DNA of 64,000 nucleotides, taken from Bacteroidales bacterium UBA6431 (GTDB lineage: Bacteria; Bacteroidota; Bacteroidia; Bacteroidales; UBA932). The translations under genes and the position numbers were made by a program. The stretch lies in assembly GCA_002439095.1 (NCBI GenBank), contig DJOT01000007.1, positions 1-64,000 of the forward strand, written 5' to 3'. Shown piece after piece: positions 26,696-36,186 of the stretch (the stretch's first letter is position 1; every line of letters starts with the position of its first letter). Under the pieces are notes generated by a model that was given only the letters and a program-made list of their open reading frames with translations, did no database searches and was not told the origin of the DNA.

Positions 26696-29600
26696 ATGAA
26701 CTGGCTTAATGATATAATACGGTTTTCTCTGAAAAACCGTCTGCTGGTGCTGCTGGGAGCAGTGCTGGTAGTCATAGGGGGACTTTGGAGCGCAAACAGG
26801 ACCGACATTGACGTGTTTCCTGACCTCACCGCCCCGACTGTGGTAATAATGTCAGATGCCCACGGCATGTCCGCTGAGGAAGTGGAGCGTCTGGTGACTT
26901 TCCCCGTGGAGACCGCCGTCAACGGCGCCACCAACGTGCGCCGCGTGCGTTCCACTTCCATGTACGGCTACTCTTTCGTATGGGTGGAGTTCGACTGGGG
27001 CATGGACGTGTTCCGCGCCAGACAGATAGTCTCCGAAAAGATGGTGACTCTCGGGGAGTCTCTCCCTGAAGACGTGACCCCGGTCCTGGCACCGCAGTCC
27101 AGCGTGATGGGAGAAATCATCTTCCTTGGGCTCCAGTCTCAGGACGGCACCACCTCCATGATGGACCTTCGCGACATGGCGGACTGGGTGGTGAAACCTG
27201 CCATCCTCGCCACAGGCGGTGTCTCACAGGTGACCGTGCTCGGGGGTGAGGAAAAGCAATACCAGATCCTCGCCGATCCGTTGAAGATGGAAGCCTACGG
27301 AGTGACAATGGCCGAGATCGAGGCCGTCGGACGCTCCTTGAGCATCAACACCGAAGGAGGCATAGTCCGCGAATGGGGCAATGAATACGCCCTGCGCGGC
27401 ATCGCCCGCACGACCGACCTTGACGAACTCGGCAAAAGCCTTGTCTGCATGGACAAAGGCGGCCCGGTGTGCCTGTCCGATGTAGCGACGCTGCGAATAG
27501 GTCCCGCCGTCAAACTCGGCACCGCTTCACAAAACGGCAAACCCGCCGTCATCATCTCCATCAGCAAGCAACCGAACATCAACACGCTCAAAGTCACCAA
27601 AGCCATCGAGTCCAACCTCGAAGGGGTGGCGGCATCACTTCCTCATGACGTGAAGATGGACACACACATCTTCCAACAGGCCGATTTCATACAGGCATCT
27701 GTCGGCAACGTGGGCCGGGCCCTGCTTGAGGGTGCAATATTTGTGGTATTGATCCTGTTCCTCTTCCTGGGCAACTTCAGGACCACGGTAATCTCCATCA
27801 TAGCAATCCCCATGTCGCTTCTTGCCACGATCATAGTCCTGCACCTGCTCGGGATGGACATCAACACCATGACCCTCGGCGGCATGTGCATCGCGATCGG
27901 TTCGCTCGTGGACGATGCCATCATAGATGTGGAAAATGTATATAAACGCCTGAGACAGAACCACCGCAAGCCGGAGGCGGAAAGGCAGAAAGTCTTCGAT
28001 GTGGTATTCGAGGGTTCCAGAGAGATCCGCTCGTCCGTCATCAACGCGACCCTCATCATCATGGTGGCCTTCACTCCCCTCTTCTTCCTCAGCGGGATGG
28101 AAGGCAGACTTCTCAAGCCGCTCGGGATCACCTACATCATCTCACTGTTCATGTCTCTGATCGTGGCGATGACCCTCACTCCCCTCCTCTGCAAGGACAT
28201 GCTCTCAAACGAGAAATACCTCACCCGCAACGACCGCGAGGGCTGGGTGAGCCGCAAGCTCTCCTCTGCATACGAGAAGGCTCTCGGATGGGTCCTGATG
28301 CACAAAAAAGCCGTCATGGGAGCCACCTGCGTGCTGCTTATAGGGGCTGTGGTTGTATTCACGCAGATGGGAAGCAGTTTCCTTCCGGACTTCAACGAAG
28401 GCTCGATGACAATTTCAGCTGTCACGCAGCAGGGCACGTCCCTTGAAGACAACGACCGCCTCGGGCAGCTGATGGAAAGGGAACTTCTCAGCATCCCGGA
28501 AGTCACCAGCACCTCGCGCCGCTCCGGACGCGGAGACCTCGATGAGCATTCCCAGGCCACCAACTCTTCGGAGCTCGATGTCAACTTCAATCTCTCCGGC
28601 AGATCCAGAGAAGAAGTCTTCAACGATGTACGTGCCAAACTCAACTCCATACCGGGTATCGCTGTGACAGTCGGCCAGCCGCTCGGGCACCGCATAGACC
28701 ACATGCTCTCAGGCACCAAGGCCGCCATCGCCATAAAGATATTCGGTACAGATCTCGGCACAATGCAAATGCTCGGCAACACAGTCAAGAGCCTCATCTC
28801 TGAAGTGGAAGGGCTGGTGGACGCATCCGTGGAGCAGCAGGCCGCGACACCCCAGATACAGATCAAGGCAGACCGTGCCGCACTGGCCCAGTATGGCATC
28901 ACGATGGCGGACTTCAACGACTTCATCAACCTCGCTTTCTCCGGGGAGAAACTCTCAGACATCTATGAGGGTCAGCGCCGCTACGATGTCGTGCTGCGTC
29001 TCGGCGATGATGACACCCGCAGCATAGAGGGCGTGCGCAACGCGCTCATCGATACCGGCAACGGAAGCAAAGTCCCGCTGGAGCAGGTCGCCAGAATCGT
29101 TTCGACATACGGCCCGAACTCCATCAGCCGCGAGAACGTACAGCGCAAGCTCGTGGTGTCCGCCAATGTGAGCGGACGAGATGTAGGAAGCGTAGTGGAG
29201 GATGTGCAGAGGGTCATTGCTGAATCGGTGCAACTCCCGGAAGGCTACCGCATCGAATACGGCGGACAGTTTGAGAGCGCAAGAAGTGCCTCACGCACCC
29301 TTGCCCTCGCCACCATACTGGCTGTTCTCGCAATATTCCTGCTGCTCTACCTTGAGTTCAAGGATGTCACGCTGTCAGGCATCGTACTAGCCAGCCTGCC
29401 TCTCGCACTTGTCGGAGGCGTATTCGCGGTGTGGATCAGCTCCGGAGTGGTCAGCATCCCGTCAATAATCGGATTCATCACTCTCTTCGGCATAGCCACC
29501 CGCAACGGAGTCCTGCTCATCAACCGCTACCAGCACCTGCGCCACGACGGGGAGGGGCTCAGGGAGAGCGTCATCGACGGTTCGGTGGACAGGCTCAACC

Positions 29601-29800
29601 CTATCCTCATGACGGCCCTGACCTCTGCCCTTGCCCTCATCCCGCTGGTGCTCAACGGAGACAAGACAGGCAATGAGATCCAAAGCCCGATGGCAGTGGT
29701 GGTGCTCGGAGGACTTCTGACATCCACCCTTCTCAACATCTTCATCATACCGATAATGTACGAATGGTACGCAAAAAGGAAGAAAACCAATGACAAATAG
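26696..29800 (+). CDS. Heavy-metal RND efflux pump (CzcA/CusA family)
   Basis: 1034 residues with the twelve-helix RND layout and two large periplasmic loops. The N-terminus (FSLKNRLLVLLGAVLVVIGG...DIDVFPDLTAPTVVI) and TM4 (GMCIAIGSLVDDAIIDVENVYKRLRQN) are those of the heavy-metal efflux class; acidic residues in the TM4 motif serve proton relay. The periplasmic segment around PLGHRIDHMLSGTKAAIAIKIFG lacks the methionines known from Cu/Ag pumps such as CusA, so a divalent cation is more likely. A GGAGG ribosome site precedes the ATG. Its end overlaps the start of the TolC gene by 11 bases. Confidence 0.93.
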   Translation: MNWLNDIIRFSLKNRLLVLLGAVLVVIGGLWSANRTDIDVFPDLTAPTVVIMSDAHGMSAEEVERLVTFPVETAVNGATNVRRVRSTSMYGYSFVWVEFDWGMDVFRARQIVSEKMVTLGESLPEDVTPVLAPQSSVMGEIIFLGLQSQDGTTSMMDLRDMADWVVKPAILATGGVSQVTVLGGEEKQYQILADPLKMEAYGVTMAEIEAVGRSLSINTEGGIVREWGNEYALRGIARTTDLDELGKSLVCMDKGGPVCLSDVATLRIGPAVKLGTASQNGKPAVIISISKQPNINTLKVTKAIESNLEGVAASLPHDVKMDTHIFQQADFIQASVGNVGRALLEGAIFVVLILFLFLGNFRTTVISIIAIPMSLLATIIVLHLLGMDINTMTLGGMCIAIGSLVDDAIIDVENVYKRLRQNHRKPEAERQKVFDVVFEGSREIRSSVINATLIIMVAFTPLFFLSGMEGRLLKPLGITYIISLFMSLIVAMTLTPLLCKDMLSNEKYLTRNDREGWVSRKLSSAYEKALGWVLMHKKAVMGATCVLLIGAVVVFTQMGSSFLPDFNEGSMTISAVTQQGTSLEDNDRLGQLMERELLSIPEVTSTSRRSGRGDLDEHSQATNSSELDVNFNLSGRSREEVFNDVRAKLNSIPGIAVTVGQPLGHRIDHMLSGTKAAIAIKIFGTDLGTMQMLGNTVKSLISEVEGLVDASVEQQAATPQIQIKADRAALAQYGITMADFNDFINLAFSGEKLSDIYEGQRRYDVVLRLGDDDTRSIEGVRNALIDTGNGSKVPLEQVARIVSTYGPNSISRENVQRKLVVSANVSGRDVGSVVEDVQRVIAESVQLPEGYRIEYGGQFESARSASRTLALATILAVLAIFLLLYLEFKDVTLSGIVLASLPLALVGGVFAVWISSGVVSIPSIIGFITLFGIATRNGVLLINRYQHLRHDGEGLRESVIDGSVDRLNPILMTALTSALALIPLVLNGDKTGNEIQSPMAVVVLGGLLTSTLLNIFIIPIMYEWYAKRKKTNDK

Positions 29801-30974
29801 ATATCTGATCACAGCGTTCGCCGCCCTGTCCCTTTGCGGGGCGGCAGACGCACAGGACTTCAGCGGCATACTCTCGCAGGTGGAGGCCAACAATACCACG
29901 CTTCAGGCACTCCGCAGCGAGGTTCAGGCCGACAAGATGGAAGCCCGCACCGGACTTGCACCTTCCGACCCGGAAATAGAACTGGGTTATCTCTGGGAAA
30001 CCGTGGACCCGGAAGGCGGCAACAGGCTTGACTTCAGCGTCAGCCAGAGCTTCGACTTCCCGACAGTGTATTATTGGAGAAAGAAGATTTCCCAAGGGGA
30101 ATGCGCAGCTGCGGATTACGAATACGCCATCGGCAGGAAAAAAATCATGCTGGAAGCAAAGCAGGTCTGCATAGAACTGATCTACCGCAACGCCCTCAAA
30201 TCCGAACTTGACAAATGCCACGCCAATGCCAAGGCCATAGCCGACAGCTGGCAGAGCAAGTTCGATACGGGAGAGGCCGGTGCTCTGGACTTGAACAAGG
30301 CGAAAATGGCCCTCCTCGCTTCGGCCCGCACGGCAAGGAACAACGAGATAGAGCGACAGGCACTTCTCTCCGAGCTCCAGAGGCTCAACGGCGGCAAGGC
30401 CATAGACTTCAGCATGAATGCATTCGCCGACCCTATGCTGCCTGACGACTTCGAGCAGTGGTACGCAGACGCAGCAGCTCACAGCAGCGAGTTGCTCTCA
30501 GTGGAGAATGACCTGCACAATGCGGAGTCAGGCGTCAAACTCTCCGCTTCGCAGTGGCTTCCGAAATTCTCTATCGGTTACATGTCCGAAAGCGTCACAG
30601 GCAGCACCTTCCAGGGAATCACCGGAGGAATCTCCATTCCTCTATGGGAGAACCACGGCAAGGTCCGGGCCGCCAAAGCCCGCAGAGAAGCCGCCGAGGC
30701 GAAACTGAAAGACACATACGCACAGTTCAAGATCTCACTCAAGTCAAAGTATGACAAGGCCGTAAACCTGATCGCCCTCCGCGAAGAGTATCGCAAGACA
30801 CTCTCGGGGCTCAACCCGGGTGACATGCTCTACGAAGCACTTGAATGCGGAGAACTCTCCATTGAGGACTACACCTATTCTATCGAAATCTGGCATGACA
30901 CATTCCAGGATGTGCTCGAATGCGAGCGAGACTGCCACAGCCTGATATCGGAACTGGAGAATTTCGCCGAATAG
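29790..30974 (+). CDS. TolC-family outer-membrane efflux protein
   Basis: 394 residues with a signal peptide (MTNRYLITAFAALSLCGAADAQ) and two long coiled-coil helical regions (about 22-200 and 225-390), the OEP/TolC architecture. It would be the outer-membrane channel of the tripartite metal exporter. It is shorter than E. coli TolC but within the range of CzcC-like proteins in this phylum. It starts inside the pump gene and is the last gene of the operon; the next gene has its own -7 element four bases after the stop. Confidence 0.88.
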   Translation: MTNRYLITAFAALSLCGAADAQDFSGILSQVEANNTTLQALRSEVQADKMEARTGLAPSDPEIELGYLWETVDPEGGNRLDFSVSQSFDFPTVYYWRKKISQGECAAADYEYAIGRKKIMLEAKQVCIELIYRNALKSELDKCHANAKAIADSWQSKFDTGEAGALDLNKAKMALLASARTARNNEIERQALLSELQRLNGGKAIDFSMNAFADPMLPDDFEQWYADAAAHSSELLSVENDLHNAESGVKLSASQWLPKFSIGYMSESVTGSTFQGITGGISIPLWENHGKVRAAKARREAAEAKLKDTYAQFKISLKSKYDKAVNLIALREEYRKTLSGLNPGDMLYEALECGELSIEDYTYSIEIWHDTFQDVLECERDCHSLISELENFAE

Positions 30975-30977
30975 TGC

Positions 30978-30985
30978 TATATTTG
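30978..30985 (+). promoter_or_regulatory. -7 element for the GH105-CE12 gene
   Basis: TATATTTG matches TAnnTTTG and lies 26 bases upstream of the ATG at 31012. The -33 region is weak (CTGG at 20 bp). It lies directly after the TolC stop codon, so the pectin enzyme is probably transcribed separately. Confidence 0.5.
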
Positions 30986-31011
30986 CTTGAAACAACAAAC
31001 TATAACCACTG

Positions 31012-33087
31012 ATGACCAAGTTATTCAAGATTACCATCGCTTCGCTGCTTGCGCTGTCATGCATCGGAGCGCCCGCCTACGCACAGAAATCCGCGCGCAA
31101 GGCCGCCAAAAACGCCAAGACCGAGCAGCAACCGGCACCGAAGAGGGTTGACCCGAGCGTGAGCGCCCGGCAGACGCTCGACCGCATCTACGACTACCTC
31201 TCAGCCTGCACTCCGGCGGAAGTGCTTGACGCAGACGGCAAAAGCATCACTGACTACAGCAAGATCGACGAAAACTCCACCCTAAAGAAAGGAGATTTCG
31301 GCATCTGCACCTACGAGTGGGGCGTGACCTACTCCGGCATGCTTGCCCTGAGCGAGTTCACCGGCGAGAGCAAATACGCCGACTACGCATACACGAGACT
31401 CAAGCTGCTTGGCGACATCTACCCTTATGTACGTGACTACTACAACGCCACCGGCTACCCGATGAAGCTTAAGTACCTCGCCAGCCCGAAATGGCTTGAC
31501 GACTGCGGTGCCATGACCGCCGCCATGATCAAGGCCACCCTCGCCGACCCGCAGAAAGGCAAGGATTTCAGGGCCCTGCTCGACAACGGGTTCAACTTCA
31601 CCATGTACAAAGAGTACCGCCTCTCCGACGGCATCCTGGCACGTAACCGCCCTACAACCAATTCCGTATGGCTCGACGACATGTACATGGGCATCACCCC
31701 GATAGCCTACAGGGCTCTGCTCAGCCAGAAAGAGAGGGGCGACCTCACGCAGAAATTCTACGCCGAGGCTGTAAATCAGATCCTCCTTTTCAAGAAATAT
31801 CTCTGGGTGCCGGAGAAGAACCTTTTCCGCCACGGCTGGATAGAGGGTATGACCGAACACCCGTCCTACCATTGGGCCAGAGCCAACGGCTGGGCAGTGC
31901 TCACCCTCTGCGATGTGCTCGACGTGCTTCCGGAAAGGGCGCAGGGACGGGACGAAGTGCTCGATATGCTCAAGTCGCTCCTGCGCGGCATCGCCCCGTA
32001 CCAGGCCCCGGACGGACGCTGGCATCAGCTCATCGACAAGACCGAGTCCTATCTTGAAACCAGCGCCACAGCCATGTTCGTATACGGATACGCCCACGCC
32101 ATCAACAAAGGCTGGATAGACCGTACCGCCTATCAGGACATCGCCCGTGCCGGCTGGGCCGGAATCGAGAAGCAGGTTAACGCACAGGGACAGGTGGAGA
32201 ACACCTGCGTGGGCACAGGACTCGGATGGACCAACACCTTCTACGAAGGCCGCCCGGTAAGTGTCTATGCCGCCCACGGCTATGGCCCCGTACTGCTTGC
32301 CGGCACCGAGATGCTCAAACTCTACGCATCCCGGCAGTCACAGCAGCCAAGGCCGGGAATGGCATTCCAGCAGGTTGAGAGGCAGGAAGGCAAGCCCATG
32401 ATATTCCTCGCCGGCGACTCCACCTGCAAGAACGGCCGCGGCACAGGCGACAACGGCCAGTGGGGCTGGGGCAGTTTCTTCCAAGAATACGTAAACGACA
32501 CAGCCGTAGTGGACAACGAGGCTGTAGGTGGCTTGAGCAGCCGCACTTTCTACAACAACCGCTGGCCGCAGGTACGCGACCGTATCCAGAAAGGCGATTT
32601 CGTCATCATCCAGTTCGGGCACAACGACATGTCCCCTCTCAATACCGGACGTGCGCGCGGCACCCTTGACGGCACCTCCGATGAATGCCGGACGGTCGTG
32701 ATGGAGAAGAACGGCGGCCCTGAGGATGTCTACTCATACGGGCATTACATACGTCTGATGATCCGCCAGACCAGGATGCGCGGAGGAATCCCCGTCGTTC
32801 TCAGCCCTACTCCGCAGAATCGCTGGAAGAGCGACTCTTCCGTGGAGAGGTTCGACAAGACTTTCAACGCCTGGTGCAAAGAAGTCGCCGCCCAAGAGGG
32901 AGTCGAATATATCGACTTCAATGAACTCGCGGCCGCTCAGTATGACATCCTAGGTAAGCAGAGAGCTCAGGCCGACTACTTCGCCGATTCCGTGCACACC
33001 CGGGAGGCGGGAGCGCGCCTCTACTGCCGCACCCTCGCAGACGCCCTCAAGGCAGCCGGCGGTCCGCTGGCAACTTACATCAAATAA
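31012..33087 (+). CDS. GH105 unsaturated rhamnogalacturonyl hydrolase fused to CE12 acetylesterase
   Basis: 691 residues with a signal peptide (about 1-24). Residues about 50-440 are a GH105/GH88-type (alpha/alpha)6 barrel; Asp222 in SVWLDDMYMGI matches the catalytic aspartate position of the family. Residues about 460-690 are an SGNH esterase like rhamnogalacturonan acetylesterases (CE12): Ser470 in AGDSTCKNG, GHNDMS, and Asp659/His662 in DSVH. The pair would remove acetyl groups and the unsaturated uronic acid left by pectin lyases, probably in the periplasm. No other pectin genes are nearby. A hairpin terminator follows at once. Confidence 0.88.
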   Translation: MTKLFKITIASLLALSCIGAPAYAQKSARKAAKNAKTEQQPAPKRVDPSVSARQTLDRIYDYLSACTPAEVLDADGKSITDYSKIDENSTLKKGDFGICTYEWGVTYSGMLALSEFTGESKYADYAYTRLKLLGDIYPYVRDYYNATGYPMKLKYLASPKWLDDCGAMTAAMIKATLADPQKGKDFRALLDNGFNFTMYKEYRLSDGILARNRPTTNSVWLDDMYMGITPIAYRALLSQKERGDLTQKFYAEAVNQILLFKKYLWVPEKNLFRHGWIEGMTEHPSYHWARANGWAVLTLCDVLDVLPERAQGRDEVLDMLKSLLRGIAPYQAPDGRWHQLIDKTESYLETSATAMFVYGYAHAINKGWIDRTAYQDIARAGWAGIEKQVNAQGQVENTCVGTGLGWTNTFYEGRPVSVYAAHGYGPVLLAGTEMLKLYASRQSQQPRPGMAFQQVERQEGKPMIFLAGDSTCKNGRGTGDNGQWGWGSFFQEYVNDTAVVDNEAVGGLSSRTFYNNRWPQVRDRIQKGDFVIIQFGHNDMSPLNTGRARGTLDGTSDECRTVVMEKNGGPEDVYSYGHYIRLMIRQTRMRGGIPVVLSPTPQNRWKSDSSVERFDKTFNAWCKEVAAQEGVEYIDFNELAAAQYDILGKQRAQADYFADSVHTREAGARLYCRTLADALKAAGGPLATYIK

Positions 33088-33089
33088 TA

Positions 33090-33119
33090 AAAAATCCGGG
33101 GCATGACCCCGGATTTTTT
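33090..33119. terminator. Bidirectional rho-independent terminator
   Basis: The stem AAATCCGGGG / CCCCGGATTT encloses the loop CATGA, with an A-tract on the left and a T-tract on the right, so it can end transcription in both directions. It separates the GH105-CE12 gene (plus) from the TonB-receptor operon (minus). The last base of its T-tract is part of the receptor stop codon. Confidence 0.85.
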
Positions 33120-35110
33120 CAAAAGCTTATCCTGTAGCTGAAATTCGGGCAGAACGGCAGCAGGGCGAGTTCCTTCCAGCTTTCAGTCGAGGCATCGAAA
33201 TAGAGCATGAACGGGTTGAAACGGTTGAGCACATTGCAGATGCCAAAATTGAAATCGTGCTTGAAACGGCCCCAAGTCCTGGAGAATCCGTAACCGGCAT
33301 CAAGCCTTATCACCGCCGGCATCTTGTAGTTGTTGATGGTTGAGAAATAGTCAGCCGTCCACTCCTGGCCAGGAATGTGCATAGTATAGGTTTCAGCTGC
33401 ACCGTTTTCCCAATGTCCGCTCTGGGCAGTGAACGCAAGGCTGAATCCGCGCCACTGCGCCGAAACATTGAGGACATGCCGGCGGTCGAAGCGGGCGTTG
33501 AACGGCTTCCCGTCATTGACCGAAGCGAATCCCTCCCGGGTCGTCTTGGAGAGCGTGTAGGCAGCCCGGACATTGAGTTCACGTCCGTGATACTCATACA
33601 GGAACTCAGCCCCATACGCCTTCCCCATCCCGATATCGACATTATCTTCCCAACCAGCGAGCCCGCCGCTGAACATTGTCTGCGCCTCTTTGTAGAGTAC
33701 GAGATTGCCCATCTCCTTCCCGAACGCTCCGAGAGACAAGGAATGGCCCCCGAAAACAAAAGAAGTCCCGAAGTTCAACTGCTCCGCACTCTCCGGCGAG
33801 ACCATATCCCCAGACGGGACAATAAGGTCAATGGACCATCCGACAGGCAGACCCTCAAGAGTGTGATAGTATTGCACCGTCCTGTCGTATGATGCCTCCA
33901 GGGCGAAGTGTCTTGTCACATTCCACTTGGCGGAGGCGCTGTATTCCGGATCCTTACGCGCTCCTTGATATTTGGCGTTATGGAAAACATTGCCTCTGAC
34001 GGCGGCCCGGATTGACAGTCTCTCCGGAATTGTGAAGCCTCCGCTCAAATAAGCGGAGCCGAGCGAAGTCTCCGACTTGTTGGTCACGGAAGCCACCTGC
34101 CCGGGAGCGAAGAACGCGTACCTGAACTGGCCGCCGGCAGCTATGTCAAACCACTTCCCCAGCGGCCGCTTCCACGACACGGAGGCGCTCGCCTCGCTCA
34201 GCGTGGACAAGAGAGACAGACGGTTCTCCACACCGCGAAAAACTGTCCGCTGCTCACGGCTGTTGCCATAGTGGTTGTAGGATGCCGATGCGTCGAGCCG
34301 CGAGCGGCCCAGTTGACCCTGATAACGGAGAATCGCGATGGCATTCTTCCATCCAAAAGCGTCATCAGCGCCTGACGGCGTAGTAAAAGAATAATTGTCA
34401 CGGCTCATGAAAACCGAAGCATCAAGGCTCTGCCCGGAAGCTATCTTCCAGTGCACCTTGCCATAAACATCCCCTACGCCGGCCCGGAAGTCCTTCAAAT
34501 CACCGAGGTACGAGTTCATCAGGCCCTTGAGGGCCTTGTATTCCAGAGTCAACGGGGATATCCGCCCTGAGAACATGAGCGAAAGCCGGTCGGATACCGG
34601 AACCTCAGCTTCAGCCCCGAGCAGGAAATTGTTGACCGCAGCCCCGAGCCGCAACTTGTCATGACCGGGGGTCTTGGTCTCCAGTCGTATATGAGAGGCC
34701 GTGAAATTGCCGGCACTGCCGTCGAATCCGCCTTTTATCAGTGAGACATCTCCGATCACCGACTGCGGGACAACGGTGGTCAGCCCCAGAAGGTGCGACT
34801 GCCCGTATATCTGCACGCCGTCAATTGAAAAGAGATTGTTGCCAATATTGCCGCCGCGCACATACACGGCTGAACTCCCATCGGCACCCGTCGTGACTCC
34901 AGGCAGGCCCTGAACCCAACGTATCGGATCTCCCTCGCCAAGTGGGGATACGACTGCCCGTATACCGCCGATATCTGTTCTCAACTCTCCTATACGCCTT
35001 TCGACTCTTCTGTCTCCGGTCTTCACGGCTGCGTTCAATGTATCTGAAATCTCCTGCGCCTGCAATGTGACAGGCAGCAGAAGCATGAATGTGATTGTTG
35101 CTGTTTTCAT
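33119..35110 (-). CDS. TonB-dependent outer-membrane receptor (partner of DUF4249 lipoproteins)
   Basis: 663 residues from the ATG complementary to 35108-35110; an upstream in-frame TTG at 35116 is not needed. It has a signal peptide (MKTATITFMLLLPVTLQAQ), then a plug domain at about 45-165 (DPIRWVQGLPGVTTGADGSSAVYVRGGNIGNNLFSIDGVQIYG), then a beta-barrel ending in NFSYRISF with a terminal phenylalanine. It lacks the N-terminal carboxypeptidase-like domain of SusC. It is the last gene of an operon with three DUF4249 lipoproteins, a known type of pairing. The ligand is unknown. Confidence 0.88.
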   Translation of the reverse strand: MKTATITFMLLLPVTLQAQEISDTLNAAVKTGDRRVERRIGELRTDIGGIRAVVSPLGEGDPIRWVQGLPGVTTGADGSSAVYVRGGNIGNNLFSIDGVQIYGQSHLLGLTTVVPQSVIGDVSLIKGGFDGSAGNFTASHIRLETKTPGHDKLRLGAAVNNFLLGAEAEVPVSDRLSLMFSGRISPLTLEYKALKGLMNSYLGDLKDFRAGVGDVYGKVHWKIASGQSLDASVFMSRDNYSFTTPSGADDAFGWKNAIAILRYQGQLGRSRLDASASYNHYGNSREQRTVFRGVENRLSLLSTLSEASASVSWKRPLGKWFDIAAGGQFRYAFFAPGQVASVTNKSETSLGSAYLSGGFTIPERLSIRAAVRGNVFHNAKYQGARKDPEYSASAKWNVTRHFALEASYDRTVQYYHTLEGLPVGWSIDLIVPSGDMVSPESAEQLNFGTSFVFGGHSLSLGAFGKEMGNLVLYKEAQTMFSGGLAGWEDNVDIGMGKAYGAEFLYEYHGRELNVRAAYTLSKTTREGFASVNDGKPFNARFDRRHVLNVSAQWRGFSLAFTAQSGHWENGAAETYTMHIPGQEWTADYFSTINNYKMPAVIRLDAGYGFSRTWGRFKHDFNFGICNVLNRFNPFMLYFDASTESWKELALLPFCPNFSYRISF

Positions 35111-35118
35111 TGGCAAAG

Positions 35119-36186
35119 TTATCTTTGCGGTTTTGGAATGAGCGGATAAGATGTGTTCTTATTATAAAAGGCTCGCATCCATTGTCCGGTTTTCTTAATC
35201 TGAGCCCCGAATATCCCGACTCCGCCGTGGATATTGGTAAATATGTTCTCCCTGCGGAAAGTGATTGTGGCATCTGATGATCCCATCCTTGTGGTATATT
35301 CAATTGCCTCTTTTATATACCGGTCATAATCATCCGATACAGCCATGAAAACAATATACCCCTCGTTTTCATAGGGCTCACGCAGTTTGTCGGGGGATCT
35401 GTTCAGAGAATAGTAATATGGGCCTCTGAAATCTCCGGATATGAGAAAATACTCTTCTTTTTCCGAGTCGCTTTTTTTAACTCTCAGATATTTTCTATGA
35501 ATGGACGCTCCGGACAGATATGGATACAACTCCGAAGGCAACTCGCGCCCGTAGTAGTCTGTGTCACTCGTCTCCGGGATGTACGTGTCACCCGTCAGGT
35601 TGAAATTATCCACGAGTTCACAGTCAGTGCAAATCTCTTCAGCTATTCTATGACTCCCTGTCTTCTCATCATAGTCCATCGCATACACCCAGGTATTATA
35701 ACGCAGTGTCGTATAATGGTATTCTGTCCCTACAAAATCATTGTGTTTAGGACGCGAGTCCTCAATAAGATAAGGTGCATAAGATGCACAAGAGAGATCA
35801 TCCCCCGTCAGCATCCTTTGCTCCGCCCATATCAGATCGTATCCTGGAACTTCAACTTCAAGCCGGTATCCATACCGTGGAACCGCCGCATAGTCGAGGA
35901 TCCAGACTCCGTCCTCCCTGCGGCGGAACTCTCCAATTGGCCACCCGTCCCAAAGATCGATCAATCGCGCTGTCGCCTCCGTCAACTCCGGAGCTTCTGC
36001 GAGAAACGCTCCCTTGGTAAACGAGAGCCGCAGCTCCTGCGGACTGCTGTCCGTCAGCACGCACTCCACCACCACCTGCGGCCTCTCCCCCGCATCCAGT
36101 GCCACATCCCGCACACAGCTGGTAAACAAAGGCAGAAGCAAGAGCAAAAACAAAAAAGTTCTATTCATAATCATATCGTAAATCAT
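35119..36186 (-). CDS. DUF4249 lipoprotein, copy A
   Basis: 355 residues. A lipoprotein signal (FLFLLLLLPLFTSC) is followed by VRDVALDAGERPQVVVECVLTDSSPQELRLSFTKGA, the conserved N-terminal beta domain of DUF4249. The C-terminal signature is ITFRRENIFTNIHGGVGIFGA. The first ATG (36186) overlaps the upstream stop codon as ATGA; the ATG at 36168 gives a more typical signal peptide and may be the true start. Its N-terminal third is nearly identical to copies B and C while the rest differs. DUF4249 proteins are surface lipoproteins that work with TonB receptors; the ligand is unknown. Confidence 0.85.
   Translation of the reverse strand: MIYDMIMNRTFLFLLLLLPLFTSCVRDVALDAGERPQVVVECVLTDSSPQELRLSFTKGAFLAEAPELTEATARLIDLWDGWPIGEFRRREDGVWILDYAAVPRYGYRLEVEVPGYDLIWAEQRMLTGDDLSCASYAPYLIEDSRPKHNDFVGTEYHYTTLRYNTWVYAMDYDEKTGSHRIAEEICTDCELVDNFNLTGDTYIPETSDTDYYGRELPSELYPYLSGASIHRKYLRVKKSDSEKEEYFLISGDFRGPYYYSLNRSPDKLREPYENEGYIVFMAVSDDYDRYIKEAIEYTTRMGSSDATITFRRENIFTNIHGGVGIFGAQIKKTGQWMRAFYNKNTSYPLIPKPQR

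Noticed and set aside
35114..35121. TAACTTTG -7 element before the TonB receptor gene
   Set aside because: It includes the stop codon of the upstream operon gene, lies 3 bases from the ATG and has no -33 partner, so it is probably chance.
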